Below are positions 46,258 to 59,162 of a stretch of DNA of 64,000 nt, in pieces. The DNA lies in assembly GCA_949361645.1 (NCBI GenBank), contig OX442430.1, forward strand, positions 5,816,543 to 5,880,542, read 5' to 3'. The notes beneath the pieces are model-generated. The model did no database searches. It was not told the DNA's origin and worked only from the letters and a program-made list of their open reading frames with translations. The first letter of the stretch is position 1, and every line of letters starts with the position of its first letter. The stretch is from Spongilla lacustris (lineage: Eukaryota > Porifera > Demospongiae > Spongillida > Spongillidae). The translations under genes were made by a program, and so were the position numbers.

Positions 46258-49200
46258 TGGTCCCATTTACACCGTGCACTTGTGTCTGTTGTGGGATAAT
46301 ATCCATGGTCCCCGTTGTGGGATCAAATCCATGGTCCATTTACATGTACATCCTGTACTTGTGTCTGTTTAGGGTCAAATGCATGGTCCCATTTACACCC
46401 TGTACTTGTGTAGTTTGGGGTCAAATCCATGGTCCCATTTACACACTGTAGGTGTATCAATTGTGGGGTCAAATCCATGGTCCTGTACTTGTGTCTGTTG
46501 TGGGGTCAAATGCATGATCCCATTTACACCCTGTACTTGAGTCTGTTTAGGGTCAAATCTATGATCCCATTTACACCAGCACTTGTGTCTGATGTGGGGT
46601 CAAATCTATGGTCCCATTTACACCCTGTACTTGTGTCTATTGTGGGGTCAAATCCATGATCCCATTTACACCCTGTACTTGAGTATGCTCCATGGTTCCA
46701 TTTACACCCTGTACTTGTGTCTGTTATGGGGTCAAATCCATGGTCCCAATTTACACCATGTACTTGAGTCTGTTTTAGGGTCAAATCTATGGTCCCATTT
46801 ACACCCTGTACTTGAGTCTGTTAAGGGTCAATTCATTGGTCCCATTTACATCCTGTACTTTTGTCTGTTGCGGGGTCAAATCCATGGTCCCATTTACACC
46901 TTGTACTTGTGATCAAATCCATGGTCCCATTTACACCCTGTATTCGTGTCTGTTGTGGGGTCAAAACCATGGTTCCATTTACACCCTGTACCTGTGATCA
47001 AATCCATGGTCCCATTTACACCCTATACTTGGTCTGTTGTGAGATCTATTTCATGGTCGCATTTACGCCATGTACTTGTGTCTGTTGTGGGGTCAAACTC
47101 ATGCTCCCATTTACACCTAGTACTTGTGTAGACCTGTTGTGGGTTCAAATCCATGGTCCAATTTACACCCTGTACTTGTGATCAAATCCATGGTCCAATT
47201 TACACCCTGTATTTGTGATCAAATCCATGGTCCCATTTACACACTGTACTTGTGTCTGTTGTGAGATAAAATCCATGGTCCCATTTAACCCTGTACTTGT
47301 GTCTGTTGTGGGGTCAAATGTATGGTCCCATTAACACCCTGTACTTTAGTCTGTTTCAGGGTCAGATCTATGGTCCCATTTACACTCTAAACGTGTGCAT
47401 ATTTTGGGGTCAAATCATTGGTCCCATTTACACCCTGTACTTGTTGTGTCTATTGTGGGATATACATGGTGTATGTGTCTGTTGTGGGATCAAATCCATG
47501 GTCCCATTTACACCCTGTACTTGTGTCTGTTGTGGGGGTCAAATCCATGGTCCTATTTACATCCTGTACTAGTGTCTTTTGTGGGGTCAAATCCATCATT
47601 CCATTTGCTTTACACCCTGTACTTGAGTATGCTGTGGGGTCAAATCCATGGTTCCATTTACACCCTGTACTTGTGTCTGTTGTGAGGTCAAATCCATGGT
47701 CCCATTTACACCCTGTAGTTGAGTCTGTTTAGGGTCAAATGTATGGTCCCATTTATACCTGTACTTGTGTATGTTGTGGGGTCAAATCCATGGTTATATT
47801 TATACCCTGTACTTGTGTCTATTGTGGGGTCAAATCCATGATCCCATTTACACTGTGTACTTGTGTCTATTATGGGGTCAAACTCATGCTCCCATTTACA
47901 CCCTGTACTTGAGTCTGTTTTTAAGATCAAATCCATGGTCCGATTTACAACCTGTACTTGTGTCTGTTATGCGGTCAAACTCATGCTCCCATTTGCACTG
48001 GGTACTTTTGTCTGCTTTAGGGTCAAATCTATGGTCCCATTTACACCCTGTACTTCTGTCTGTTGTGGGGTCAAATCCATGATCCCATTTACACCCTGTA
48101 CTTGTGTCTATTGTGGGGTCAAATCCATGATCCATGGTTCCATTTACACCCTGTACTTGTGTCTGTTTTGGGGTCAAATCCATGGTCCGATTTACTCCTT
48201 GTACTTGTGATCAAATCCATGGTCCCATTTACACCCAGCCAGTTACTTGTGATGAAATCCATGATCCCATTTACACCCTGTCCTTGTGTATGTTGTGGGG
48301 TCAAATCCATGGTCCCATTTACACCGTGTACTTGTGTCTATTATGGGGTCAAACTCATGCTCCCATTTACACCCTGTACTTGAGTCTGTTTTAAGATCAA
48401 ATCCATGGTCCGATTTACAACCTGTACTTGTGTCTGTTATGCGGTCAAACTCATGCTCCCATTTGCACTGGGTACTTTTGTCTGCTTTAGGGTCAAATCT
48501 ATGGTCCCATTTACACCCTGTACTTCTGTCTGTTGTGGGGTCAAATCCATGATCCCATTTACACCCTGTACTTGTGTCTATTTTGGGGTCAAATCCATGA
48601 TCCATGGTTCTATTTACACCCTGTACTTGTGTCTGTTTTGGGGTCAAATCCATGGTCCGATTTACTCCCTGTACTTGTGATCAAATCCATGGTCCCATTT
48701 ACACCCAGCCAGTTACTTGTGATGAAATCCATGGTCCCATTTACACCCTGTATTTGTGTCTGTTTTGGTGTCAAATGCACGGTCCCATTTACACCCTTGT
48801 ACTTTTGTCTGTTGTGGGGTCAAACTCATGCTCCATGGTTCCATTTACACCCTGTACTTGTGTCTGTTTTGGGGTCAAATCCATGGTCCGATTTACTCCC
48901 TGTACTTGTGATCAAATCCATGGTCCCATTTACACCCAGCCTGTACTTGTGATCAAATCCATGGTCTCATTTACACCCTGTATTTATGTATGTTGTGGCG
49001 TCAAATCCATGGTCCCATTTACACCCTGTACTTGTGTCTATTATGGGGTCAAACTCATGCTCCCATTTACACCCTGTACTTGAGTCTGTTTTAAGATCAA
49101 ATCCATGGTCCGATTTACAACCTGTACTTGTGTCTGTTATGCGGTCAAACTCATGCTCCCATTTGCACTGGGTACTTTTGTCTGCTTTAGGGTCAAATCT

Positions 49201-52200
49201 ATGGTCCCATTACACCCTGTACTTCTGTCTGTTGTGGGGTCAAATCCATGATCCCATTTACACCCTGTACTTGTGTCTATTGTGGGGTCAAATCCATGAT
49301 CCATGGTTCCATTTACACCCTGTACTTGTGTCTGTTTTGGGGTCAAATCCATGGTCCGATTTACTCCCTGTACTTGTGATCAAATCCATGGTCCCATTTA
49401 CACCCAGCCAGTTACTTGTGATCAAATCCATGGTCCCAATTACACCCTGTATTTGTGTCTGTTTTGGGGTCAAATCCATGGTCCGATTTACTCCCTGTAC
49501 TTGTGATCAAATCCATGGTCCCATTTACACCCAGCCAGTTACTTGTGATGAAATCCATGGTCCCATTTACACCCTGTATTTGTGTCTGTTTTGGTGTCAA
49601 ATGCACGGTCCCATTTACACCCTTGTACTTTTGTCTGTTGTGGGGTCAAACTCATGCTCCATGGTTCCATTTACACCCTGTACTTGTGTCTGTTTTGGGG
49701 TCAAATCCATGGTCCGATTTACTCCCTGTACTTGTGATCAAATCCATGGTCCCATTTACACCCAGCCTGTACTTGTGATCAAATCCATGGTCTCATTTAC
49801 ACCCTGTATTTATGTATGTTGTGGCGTCAAATCCATGGTCCCATTTACACCCTGTACTTGTGTCTATTATGGGGTCAAACTCATGCTCCCATTTACACCC
49901 TGTACTTGAGTCTGTTTTAAGATCAAATCCATGGTCCGATTTACAACCTGTACTTGTGTCTGTTATGCGGTCAAACTCATGCTCCCATTTGCACTGGGTA
50001 CTTTTGTCTGCTTTAGGGTCAAATCTATGGTCCCATTACACCCTGTACTTCTGTCTGTTGTGGGGTCAAATCCATGATCCCATTTACACCCTGTACTTGT
50101 GTCTATTGTGGGGTCAAATCCATGATCCATGGTTCCATTTACACCCTGTACTTGTGTCTGTTTTGGGGTCAAATCCATGGTCCGATTTACTCCCTGTACT
50201 TGTGATCAAATCCATGGTCCCATTTACACCCAGCCAGTTACTTGTGATCAAATCCATGGTCCCAATTACACCCTGTATTTGTGTCTGTTTTGGGGTCAAA
50301 TCCATGGTCCCATTTACACCCTGTACTTGTGTCTATTATGGGGTCAAACTCATGCTCCCATTTACACCCTGTACTTGTGTCTGTTTTGGGGTGAAATCCA
50401 TGGTCCGATTTACTCCCTGTACTTGTGATCAAATCCATGGTCCCATTTACACCCAGCCAGTTACTTGTGATGAAATCCATGATCCCATTTACACCCTGTA
50501 CTTCTGTCTGTTGTGGGGTCAAATCCATGATCCCATTTACACCCTGTACTTGTGTCTATTGTGGGGTCAAATCCATGATCCATGGTTCCATTTACACCCT
50601 GTACTTGAGTCTGTTTTGGGGTCAAATCCATGGTCCCATTTACACCCAGCCAGTTACTTGTGATGAAATCCATGGTCCCATTTACACCCTGTATTTGTGT
50701 CTGTTTTGGTGTCAAATGATGGTCCCATTTACACCTGTGTACTTTTGTCTGTTGTGGGGTCAAACTCATGCTCCATGGTTCCATTTACACCCTGTACTTG
50801 TGTCTGTTTTGGGGTCAAATCCATGGTCCGATTTACTCCCTGTACTTGTGATCAAATCCATGGTCCCATTTACACCCAGCCAGTTACTTGTGATGAAATC
50901 CATGGTCCCATTTACACCCTGTATTTGTGTCTGTTTTGGGGTCAAATGCATGGTCCCATTTACACCCTGTACTTGTGTCTGTTGTGGGGTTAAACTCATG
51001 CTCCATGGTTCCATTTACACCCTGTACTTGTGTCTGTTTTGGGGTCAAATCCATGGTCCGATTTACTCCCTGTACTTGTGATCAAATCCATGGTCCCATT
51101 TACACCCAGCCTGTACTTGTGATCAAATCCATGGTCTCATTTACACCCTGTATTTGTGTATGTTGTGGCGTCAAATCCATGGTCCCATTTACACCCTGTA
51201 CTTGTGTCTATTATGGGGTCAAATTCATGCTCCCATTTACACCCTGTACTTGAGTCTGTTTTAAGATCAAATCCATGGTCCGATTTACAACCTGCACTTG
51301 TGTCTGTTATGCGGTCAAACTCATGCTCCCATTTGCACTGGGTACTTTTGTCTGCTTTAGGGTCAAATCTATGGTCCCATTACACCCTGTACTTCTGTCT
51401 GTTGTGGGGTCAAATCCATGATCCCATTTACACCCTGTACATGTGTCTATTGTGGGGTCAAATCCATGATCCATGGTTCCATTTACACCCTGTACTTGTG
51501 TCTGTTTTGGGGTCAAATCCATGGTCCGATTTACTCCCTGTACTTGTGATCAAATCCATGGTCCCATTTACACCCAGCCAGTTACTTGTGATCAAATCCA
51601 TGGTCCCATTTACACCCTGTATTTGTGTCTGTTTTGGGGTCAAATCCATGGTCCCATTTACACCCTGTACTTGTGTCTATTATGGGGTCAAACTCATGCT
51701 CCCATTTACACCCTGTACTTGAGTCTGTTTTAAGATCAAATCCATGGTCCGATTTACAACCTGTACTTGTGTCTGTTATGCGGTCAAACTCATGCTCCCA
51801 TTTGCACTGGGTACTTTTGTCTGCTTTAGGGTCAAATCTATGGTCCCATTTACACCCTGTACTTCTCTCTGTTGTGGGGTCAAATCCATGGTCCCATTTA
51901 CACCCTGTACTTGTGTCTATTGTGGGGTCAAATCCATGATCCATGGTTCCATTTACACCCTGTACTTGAGTCTGTTTTGAGGTCAAATTCATGGTCCGAT
52001 TTACTCCCTGTACTTGTGATCAAATCCATGGTCCCATTTACGCCCAGCCTGTACTTGTGATCAAATCCATGGTCCCATTTACACCCTTGTCATTTTGTCT
52101 GTTGTGGGGTCAAACTCATGCCCCCATTTACACCTGTACTTTTGTCTGTTGTGGGGTCAATCCATGCATGGTCCTATTTACACCCTGTACTTGTGATCAA

Positions 52201-52555
52201 ATCCATGGTCCCATCCTGTACTTGTGTACTCGTGTCTGTTGTGGGGTCAAACTCATGCTCCCATTTACACCCTGTACTTTTGGCTGTTGTGGGGTCAAAT
52301 CCATGGTCTGATTTACACCCTGTACTTGTAATCAAATATATGGTCCCATTTACACCCTGTACTTGTGTCTGTTGTGGGTCAAATCCATGGTCTGATTTAC
52401 ACCCTGTACTTTTGTCTCTTGTGGGGTCAAATCCTTGGTGCGATTTACACCCTGCAGTCTGTTTTAGGATCATATCCATGGTCCCATTTACACTCTGTAT
52501 GTGTGTCTGTTGTGCTGTCAATTCATTGGTCCCATTTATACCCTGTAATGGCCCT
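46258..52555 (+). repeat. Satellite array, element 2 left arm
   Basis: The first ~730 bp (46258-46985) mirror the outer end of the right arm (57030-57757) nearly base for base. 46985-47855 has no counterpart in the right arm. 48286-51733 is a higher-order array. Open frames of up to 307 codons are periodicity artefacts. Confidence 0.95.
48286..51733 (+). repeat. Higher-order repeat within the satellite
   Basis: Blocks of many monomers recur nearly unchanged. The landmark GTATGTTGTGG(C/G)GTC reappears at about 48290, 48990, 49815 and 51160, giving spacings of about 700, 826 and 1344 bp. Marker variants CACCCAGCCAGTTACTTGTG and TTTGCACTGGGTACTTTTGT occur once or twice per block. This is recent unequal exchange or slippage over multi-monomer units. 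Confidence 0.85.
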
Positions 52556-54890
52556 GGGTCCAATCAGGTCAGCTCCCTCACTTCATGCGGACAGAATCAT
52601 TAATGCAAGTTACCTTAATAGCCCCACATTACATGTCCAGTTAGCCCCAGTGCATCAGTGGAGCAATTGCAGATGGAGTTATCAGACTGCCAGCAAGGGA
52701 GCAACCAGGTGCTAAAATATCCTACAGCGTCATTGGGGGCTCCCTCATTAATGATTCACACATGCCGCATTCGCCACCATGGCCCTATCTCCCACTACCT
52801 ATCCTCCTTTACTGCAAGTTGTATCTGAGGCCCAGGCCACCCCTTACTCTATAGCACTCACAGTCCCCACACAACCAGCCCTCCCACCCACCCACCCACC
52901 CACCCCTAAACACCCCTCGTACATATGGTGTAATCAGACTGCCAACAGAAGAGCTGCCAGCCGCCACATTACCAGGGTTGAATGGAGTCGTCACAAAACT
53001 AGACCCCAGCATGTGAAGTGGAACCTTGAAATGGAGCCAGCCCCAAACACTGGGGCCAGCCACAAAGGCCCCCTATCCTAGCCCCACACAGTACTAACAC
53101 CAGCTCCTCACTGCAAATGCAAATGAAGCCACTACCTGTGAAACCATTAACCCCACACTACAAGAGGACTTACTGTTAGGGGAACCATCAACTACAAGTG
53201 GAGCTACCAGCTCGCATTGGACAAATGGAGTACCACCACTGAAGCAGCCTCCATTTGTAGAGTGTACATACGTGCCTACGTTTGTCTCTTCACGTGTTGT
53301 AGATCTGAACTACTGTTGACATGTACATGTACAGAGTAAATTTTATCTGGTGTGGATGCTGTTAGTGGTGAATATAGTTACCTGCCCTATCGGTACTGAT
53401 TGCGGTGGGTCTGCACCCGTGGTTGGTTTATATAGACAAACAGAGGGCGTTTTGCTCTTACTGCTACTGGGAACGACTTTACGCGAGTAGCAAAACCATT
53501 TTGAATGTCACATAAGTTGCATGCACAGTCACAGCTACAATGTGGCACGATAAAGACATCAGAATTCATTACCACACAAGTGGAGTTAGCAGACCCTACA
53601 AATGTAATGGATCCATCAACTACGTACTTGCGTATACCTAGCCCTAGGCTGTTGTATATCTGCTAAAATGTATGTGCCAGTGTATATAGTGGCCGTGGGG
53701 CACAGGTGAAACTGGGTTACACTGGTAATGTCTAGATCTGTTGACATCTCTGACAGTGTAGGGTCTGCTAACTTCACTTGTGTGGTCATGAATTCTGATG
53801 TCTTCATCGTGCCACATTGTAGCTGTGACTGTGCATGCAATTTATGTGACATTCAAAATGGCACTTACGTGTTTTGCTACTCGCGATCGTACAGTACCGT
53901 AGTTCCCAGTACTTAGGCAAAGCAAGCCTTGGTTGTCTATATAAATCAACCACGGGTGCAGACCCACCGCAATCAGTACCGATAGGGCAGCTGGTAACTA
54001 TATTCACCACTAACAGCATCCACACCAGATAAAATTTACTCTGTACATGCACAAACTTGTACATGTTTCTACAGTAGTTCAGATCTACAACACAAAATGT
54101 GAGAAGTGAAAAACGTAGGCACGTATGTACACTCTACAAATGGAGGCTGCTTCAGTGGTGGTATTCCAATTTGTCCAATGCGAGCTGCTTGTAGTTGATG
54201 GTTCCCCTACCATTAAGTCCTCTTGTAGTGTGGGGGTTAATGGTTTCACAGGTAGTGGCTTCTATTGCATTTGCAGTGATGAGCTGGTGTTAGTACTGTG
54301 TGGGGCTAGGATAGGGGGCCTTTGTGGCTGGCCCCAGTGTTTGGGGCCGGCTCCAGTTCAAGGTTCCACTCCACATGCTGAGGTCTACTTTTGTGACAAC
54401 CCCATTCAACCGTGGTACTGTGGCGGCTAGCAGCTCTTCTGTTGGCAGTCTGATTACACCACATGTAAGAGGGGTGTTTAGGGGTGGGTGGGTGGGTGGG
54501 TGGGAGGGCTGGTTGTGTTTAGAACTGAGAGTGCTATTGAGTAGGGGATGGCCTGGGCCTCGGATAGTAAAGGATACAAAGTGCAGTAAAGGAGGATAGG
54601 TAGTGGGAGATAGGGCCAAGGGGGCGAATGGGGGGGGGTGGGGGGGGGGGGGGGTGCCGATTCCTATCGCAGTGTGAGAACTGCATTATTGTGGGGGCCC
54701 CCAATGACCCTGTAGAATTTTTTAGTACCTGGTTCCTCCCTTGCTGGCAGTTTGATAACTCCTTCTGCATGTGCCCCATGCACTGGTGCTAACTGGACAT
54801 GTAGTGTGGGGCTATTAAGGTTACTTGCATTAATGCATGGTTCTGTCCGCTTGCAGTGAGGGAGCGGACCTGGTTAGACCCAGGGCCATT
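52556..54890. repeat. Inner blocks and loop of element 2
   Basis: The left block 52556-53599 is of the type without the C-run. The right block 53761-54890 has the G-run with CCGATTCCTATCG (54628-54670). Arm-specific bases next to the loop differ too: ATTACC...GTGGAG on the left and ATGACC...GTGAAG on the right (read toward the loop). The same linkage, mirrored, is seen in element 1. Confidence 0.9.
53600..53760. other. Loop of element 2
   Basis: 161 bp reading AAATGTAATGGATCCATCAA to GACATCTCTGACAGTGTA, single copy within the element. Confidence 0.9.
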
Positions 54891-54891
54891 A

Positions 54892-57757
54892 CAGGGTATA
54901 AATGGGACCAATGAATTGACCGCACAACAGACACACATACAGAGTATAAATGGGACAATGGATATGATCCTAAAACAGACTCAAGTACAGGGTGTAAATG
55001 GGAGCATGAATTAGACCCCACAACAGACAAAAGTACAGGTTGTAAATGGGACCATGGATTTCATCACAAGTACAGGGTGTAAAGCAGACCATGGATTTGA
55101 CCCCAAAACAGACAAAAGTATAGGGTGTAAATGGGGCCATGGATTTGACCCCACAACAGACACAAGTACAGGGTGTAAATGAGACCATGGATTTCATCAT
55201 AAGTACAGGGTGTAAAGCAGACCATGGATTTGACCACACAACAGACATAAGTACAGAGTGTAAATGGGACCATGCATTTGACCCCACAACAGACACAAAT
55301 ACAGGGTGTAAATGGGACCATGGATTTGATCACAAGTACAGGCGAGTTAGTGTGGCGCGTGAAGCGCGAAGTACGGCGCCGAAGGCACCTCGTCCGCGAA
55401 GCGGACTCGGGACGAGGCCGTTCAATTTTTTTCAGGTGCCCGTTTTTTTTTTAATGAAGAGTGTCTGGTCAGCACCCGGGGTGTAATTTGACCCCGGATT
55501 CGGCTTTCGGGTGGAAATTCGACCCCTAACGTGCAGGACAGCCTTGGGGGAACAGCCTTGTCAACATTTTTACCCTAAACACTTTAATATCCTAGTGCTG
55601 CTAATGTTATTTCTAACGTTACTGTTTAGGGTGTAAATGGGACCATGGATTTGATCAAAAGTACAGGGTGTAAATGAGACCATGGATTTGATCACAAGTA
55701 CAGGGAGTACATCGGACCGTGGATTTGACCCCACAACAGACACAAGTACAGGGTGTAAATGGGACCAATGAATTGACCCTAAACAGACTCAAGTACAGGG
55801 TGTAAATGGGACCATAGATTTGACCCTAAAACTGATTTAAGTACAGGGTGTAAATGGAACCATGGATTTGACCCCAAAACAGACAAAGTATAGGGTGTAA
55901 ATGGGACCATGCATTTGACCCCACAACAGACACAAGTACAGGGTGTAAATGGGACCATGGATTTCATCACAAGTACAGGGTGTAAAGCAGACCATGGATT
56001 TGACCCCAAAACAGACACAAGTACAGGGTGTAAATGGAACCATGGAGCATGAGTTTGACCCCACAACAGACAAAAGTACAAGGGTGTAAATGGAACCATG
56101 GAGCATGAGTTTGACCCCACAACAGACAAAAGTACAAGGGTGTAAATGGGACCATGCATTTGACACCAAAACAGACACAAATACAGGGTGTAAATGGGAC
56201 CATGGATTTCATCACAAGTAACTGGCTGGGTGTAAATGGGACCATGGATTTGATCACAAGTACAGGGAGTAAATCGGACCATGGATTTGACCCCAAAACA
56301 GACACAAGTACAGGGTGTAAATGGAACCATGGATCATGGATTTGACCCCAAAATAGACACAAGTACAGGGTGTAAATAGGATCATGGATTGGACCCCACA
56401 ACAGACAGAAGTACAGGGAGTAAATGGGACCATAGATTTGACCCTAAAGCAGACAAAAGTACCCAGTGCAAATGGGAGCATGAGTTTGACCGCATAACAG
56501 ACACAAGTACAGGTTGTAAATCGGACCATGGATTTGATCTTAAAACAGACTCAAGTACAGGGTGTAAATGGGAGCATGAGTTTGACCCCATAATAGACAC
56601 AAGTACACGGTGTAAATGGAACCATGGATTTGACCCCACAACATATACAAGGACAGGGTGTAAATGGGATCATGGATTTCATCACAAGTAACTGGCTGGG
56701 TGTAAATGGGACCATGGATTTGATCACAAGTACAGGGAGTAAATCGGACCATGGATTTGACCCCAAAACAGACACAAGTACAGGGTGTAAATGGAACCAT
56801 GGATCATGGATTTGACCCCACAATAGACACAAGTACAGGGTGTAAATGGGATCATGGATTTGACCCCACAACAGACAGAAGTACAGGGTGTAAATGGGAC
56901 CATAGATTTGACCCTAAAGCAGACAAAAGTACCCAGTGCAAATGGGAGCATGAGTTTGACCGCATAACAGACACAAGTACAGGTTGTAAATCGGACCATG
57001 GATTTGATCTTAAAAACAGACTCAAGTACAGGGTGTAAATGGGAGCATGAGTTTGACCCCACAACAGACACAAATACAGGGTATAAATGGGACCATGGAT
57101 TTGATCACAAGTACAGGGTGTAAATGGGACCATGGATTTGATCCCGCAACAGACAAAAGTACAGGATGTAAATGGGACCAATGAATTGACCCTTAACAGA
57201 CTCAAGTACAGGGTGTAAATGGGACCATAGATTTGACCCTAAAACAGACTCAAGTACAGGGTGTAAATTGGGACCATGGATTTGACCCCATAACAGACAC
57301 AAGTACAGGGTGTAAATGGAACCATGGAGCATACTCAAGTACAGGGTGTAAATGGGATCATGGATTTGACCCCACAATAGACACAAGTACAGGGTGTAAA
57401 TGGGACCATAGATTTGACCCCACATCAGACACAAGTGCTGGTGTAAATGGGATCATAGATTTGACCCTAAACAGACTCAAGTACAGGGTGTAAATGGGAT
57501 CATGCATTTGACCCCACAACAGACACAAGTACAGGACCATGGATTTGACCCCACAATTGATACACCTACAGTGTGTAAATGGGACCATGGATTTGACCCC
57601 AAACTACACAAGTACAGGGTGTAAATGGGACCATGCATTTGACCCTAAACAGACACAAGTACAGGATGTACATGTAAATGGACCATGGATTTGATCCCAC
57701 AACGGGGACCATGGATATTATCCCACAACAGACACAAGTGCACGGTGTAAATGGGAC
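54892..57757 (-). repeat. Satellite array, element 2 right arm
   Basis: Reverse-oriented monomers, interrupted at 55343-55630 by an unrelated 288-bp insertion. Variant order corresponds to the left arm with large blocks missing. Confidence 0.95.
55343..55630. mobile_element. 288-bp insertion in satellite
   Basis: Non-satellite DNA sits between CAAGTACAGG and GTGTAAATGG, which are adjacent in normal monomers. It contains CCTCGTCC...GGACGAGG arms around GCGAAGCGGACTCG, GCGCGAAGTACGGCGCC, a T-run, and a GGGGTGTAATTTGACCCC stretch. No clear duplication. It is probably a small transposon of unknown class. Confidence 0.65.
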
Positions 57758-59155
57758 CACCGTCGTCACTGTACTAGCATAGATCTAGTAACCTTTCTCA
57801 CGATCGTCGTATTCGCACCGCTCGAACTTCACGTCCGCCGATTGAAACTCTTATGATCTTGTCTTCAGTTGACGTCGCCATAAAGTTTATGTACGCAGAA
57901 GATAACGAAATAGGGATCGAATAGTATAACAACTGCATGTGAGTCCGACCGGGAGATGGATTCACGTATCCAGCGCAGAGTAGGTGTGGCTATAAGTTAT
58001 CGAAGTGTCAGCCCACAGGAAGTAGTTGCATATTCATGTATTTGGTGCATGGAAGCGGGTCACGCACGTACAACGGCGCGATTCGAGCGGGAAACTTGTA
58101 CCAACTTTGCGCCGCTGCATCTCTGTAACGGATGACATAAAAATTAACGAACAGAACAAATCGATAGGTATACGACCTCTCTACCTACAAACCGAATTTG
58201 AAGCGATTTGATTACTCCTACAGAAAGTTATGGCAGGTTTGAACCCACAGGGGTATCGGACGTTGCAATACTGGCACGGAGCAAGTGCAAGACCCCAAAA
58301 AGTATTTTGCCATAGAGAAATGGTGTAGTATGAAGTGTTGAAAATAGGAAGTTGATAGCTTTAACCGTTCGGAAGATATACCGATTCAAACGAGAAGCAT
58401 TTTTATAACATTATATATATATAAACGAAGGGCCATTTTCGTGGAAACTGTCCCATATATATATATATATGGGACAGTTTCCACGAAAATGGCCCTTCGC
58501 TTATATATATAAAATGTTATAAAAATGCTTCTCTTTTGAATCGCTATATCTTCCGAACGGTTGAAGCTATCAACTTCTTATTTTTAACACTTTATACTAC
58601 ACCATTTCTCTATGGTAAAATACATTTTGGGGTCTTGTACTTCCTCCGTGCCAGTATTGCAACGTCCGATACCCCTGTGGGTTCAAACCTGCCATAACTT
58701 TCTGTAGGAGTAATCAAATCGCTTCAAATTCGGTTTGTAGGTAGAGAGGTCGTATACCTATCGATTTGTTCTGTTCGTTAATTTTTATGTCATCCGTTAC
58801 GGAGATACAGCGGCGCAAAGTTGCTACAAGTTTCCCGCTTGAATCGCGCCGTTGTACGTGCGTGACCCGCTTCCATGCACCAAATACATGAATATGCAAC
58901 TACTTCCTGTGGGCTGACACTTGGATAACTTAGAGCCACACCTACTCTGCGATGGATACGTGAATCCATCTCCCGGTCGGACTCACATGCAGTTGTTATA
59001 CTATTCGATCCCTATTTCGTTATCTTCTGCGTACATAAACTTTATGGCGCCGTCAACTGAAGACAAGGTCATAAGAGTTTCAATCGGCGGACGTGAAGTT
59101 CGAGCGGTGCGAATACGACGATCGTGAGAAAGGTTACTAGATTTATGCTAGTACA
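57758..59155. repeat. Tip-to-tip palindrome between elements 2 and 3
   Basis: The same arrangement as at 44862-46250, centred on CCC(AT)8GGG (58452-58473). The right half belongs to element 3 and has its own substitutions (AAAATGTTATAAAA, GGTTGAAGC). Confidence 0.95.
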
Positions 59156-59162
59156 GTGACGA

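Larger units (their letters stand above)
45563..58454. mobile_element. Giant palindromic element 2
   Basis: Left arm: tip and sub-terminal block 45563-46245, satellite 46258-52555, inner block 52556-53599. Loop 53600-53760. Right arm: inner block 53761-54890, satellite 54892-57757, sub-terminal block and tip 57756-58454. Total 12,892 bp. Both tips are nearly identical to each other (shared CTTCTCGTTTGAATCGG and CAAAATACTTTTTGG variants not seen in elements 1 or 3). The left satellite is more than twice as long as the right because of higher-order amplification. Confidence 0.85.

Noticed and set aside
40221..53760. Loop inversion by recombination between arms (flip-flop switch)
   Set aside because: The arm markers flip together with the loop out to about 800 bp, so a whole element in opposite orientation explains it more simply.
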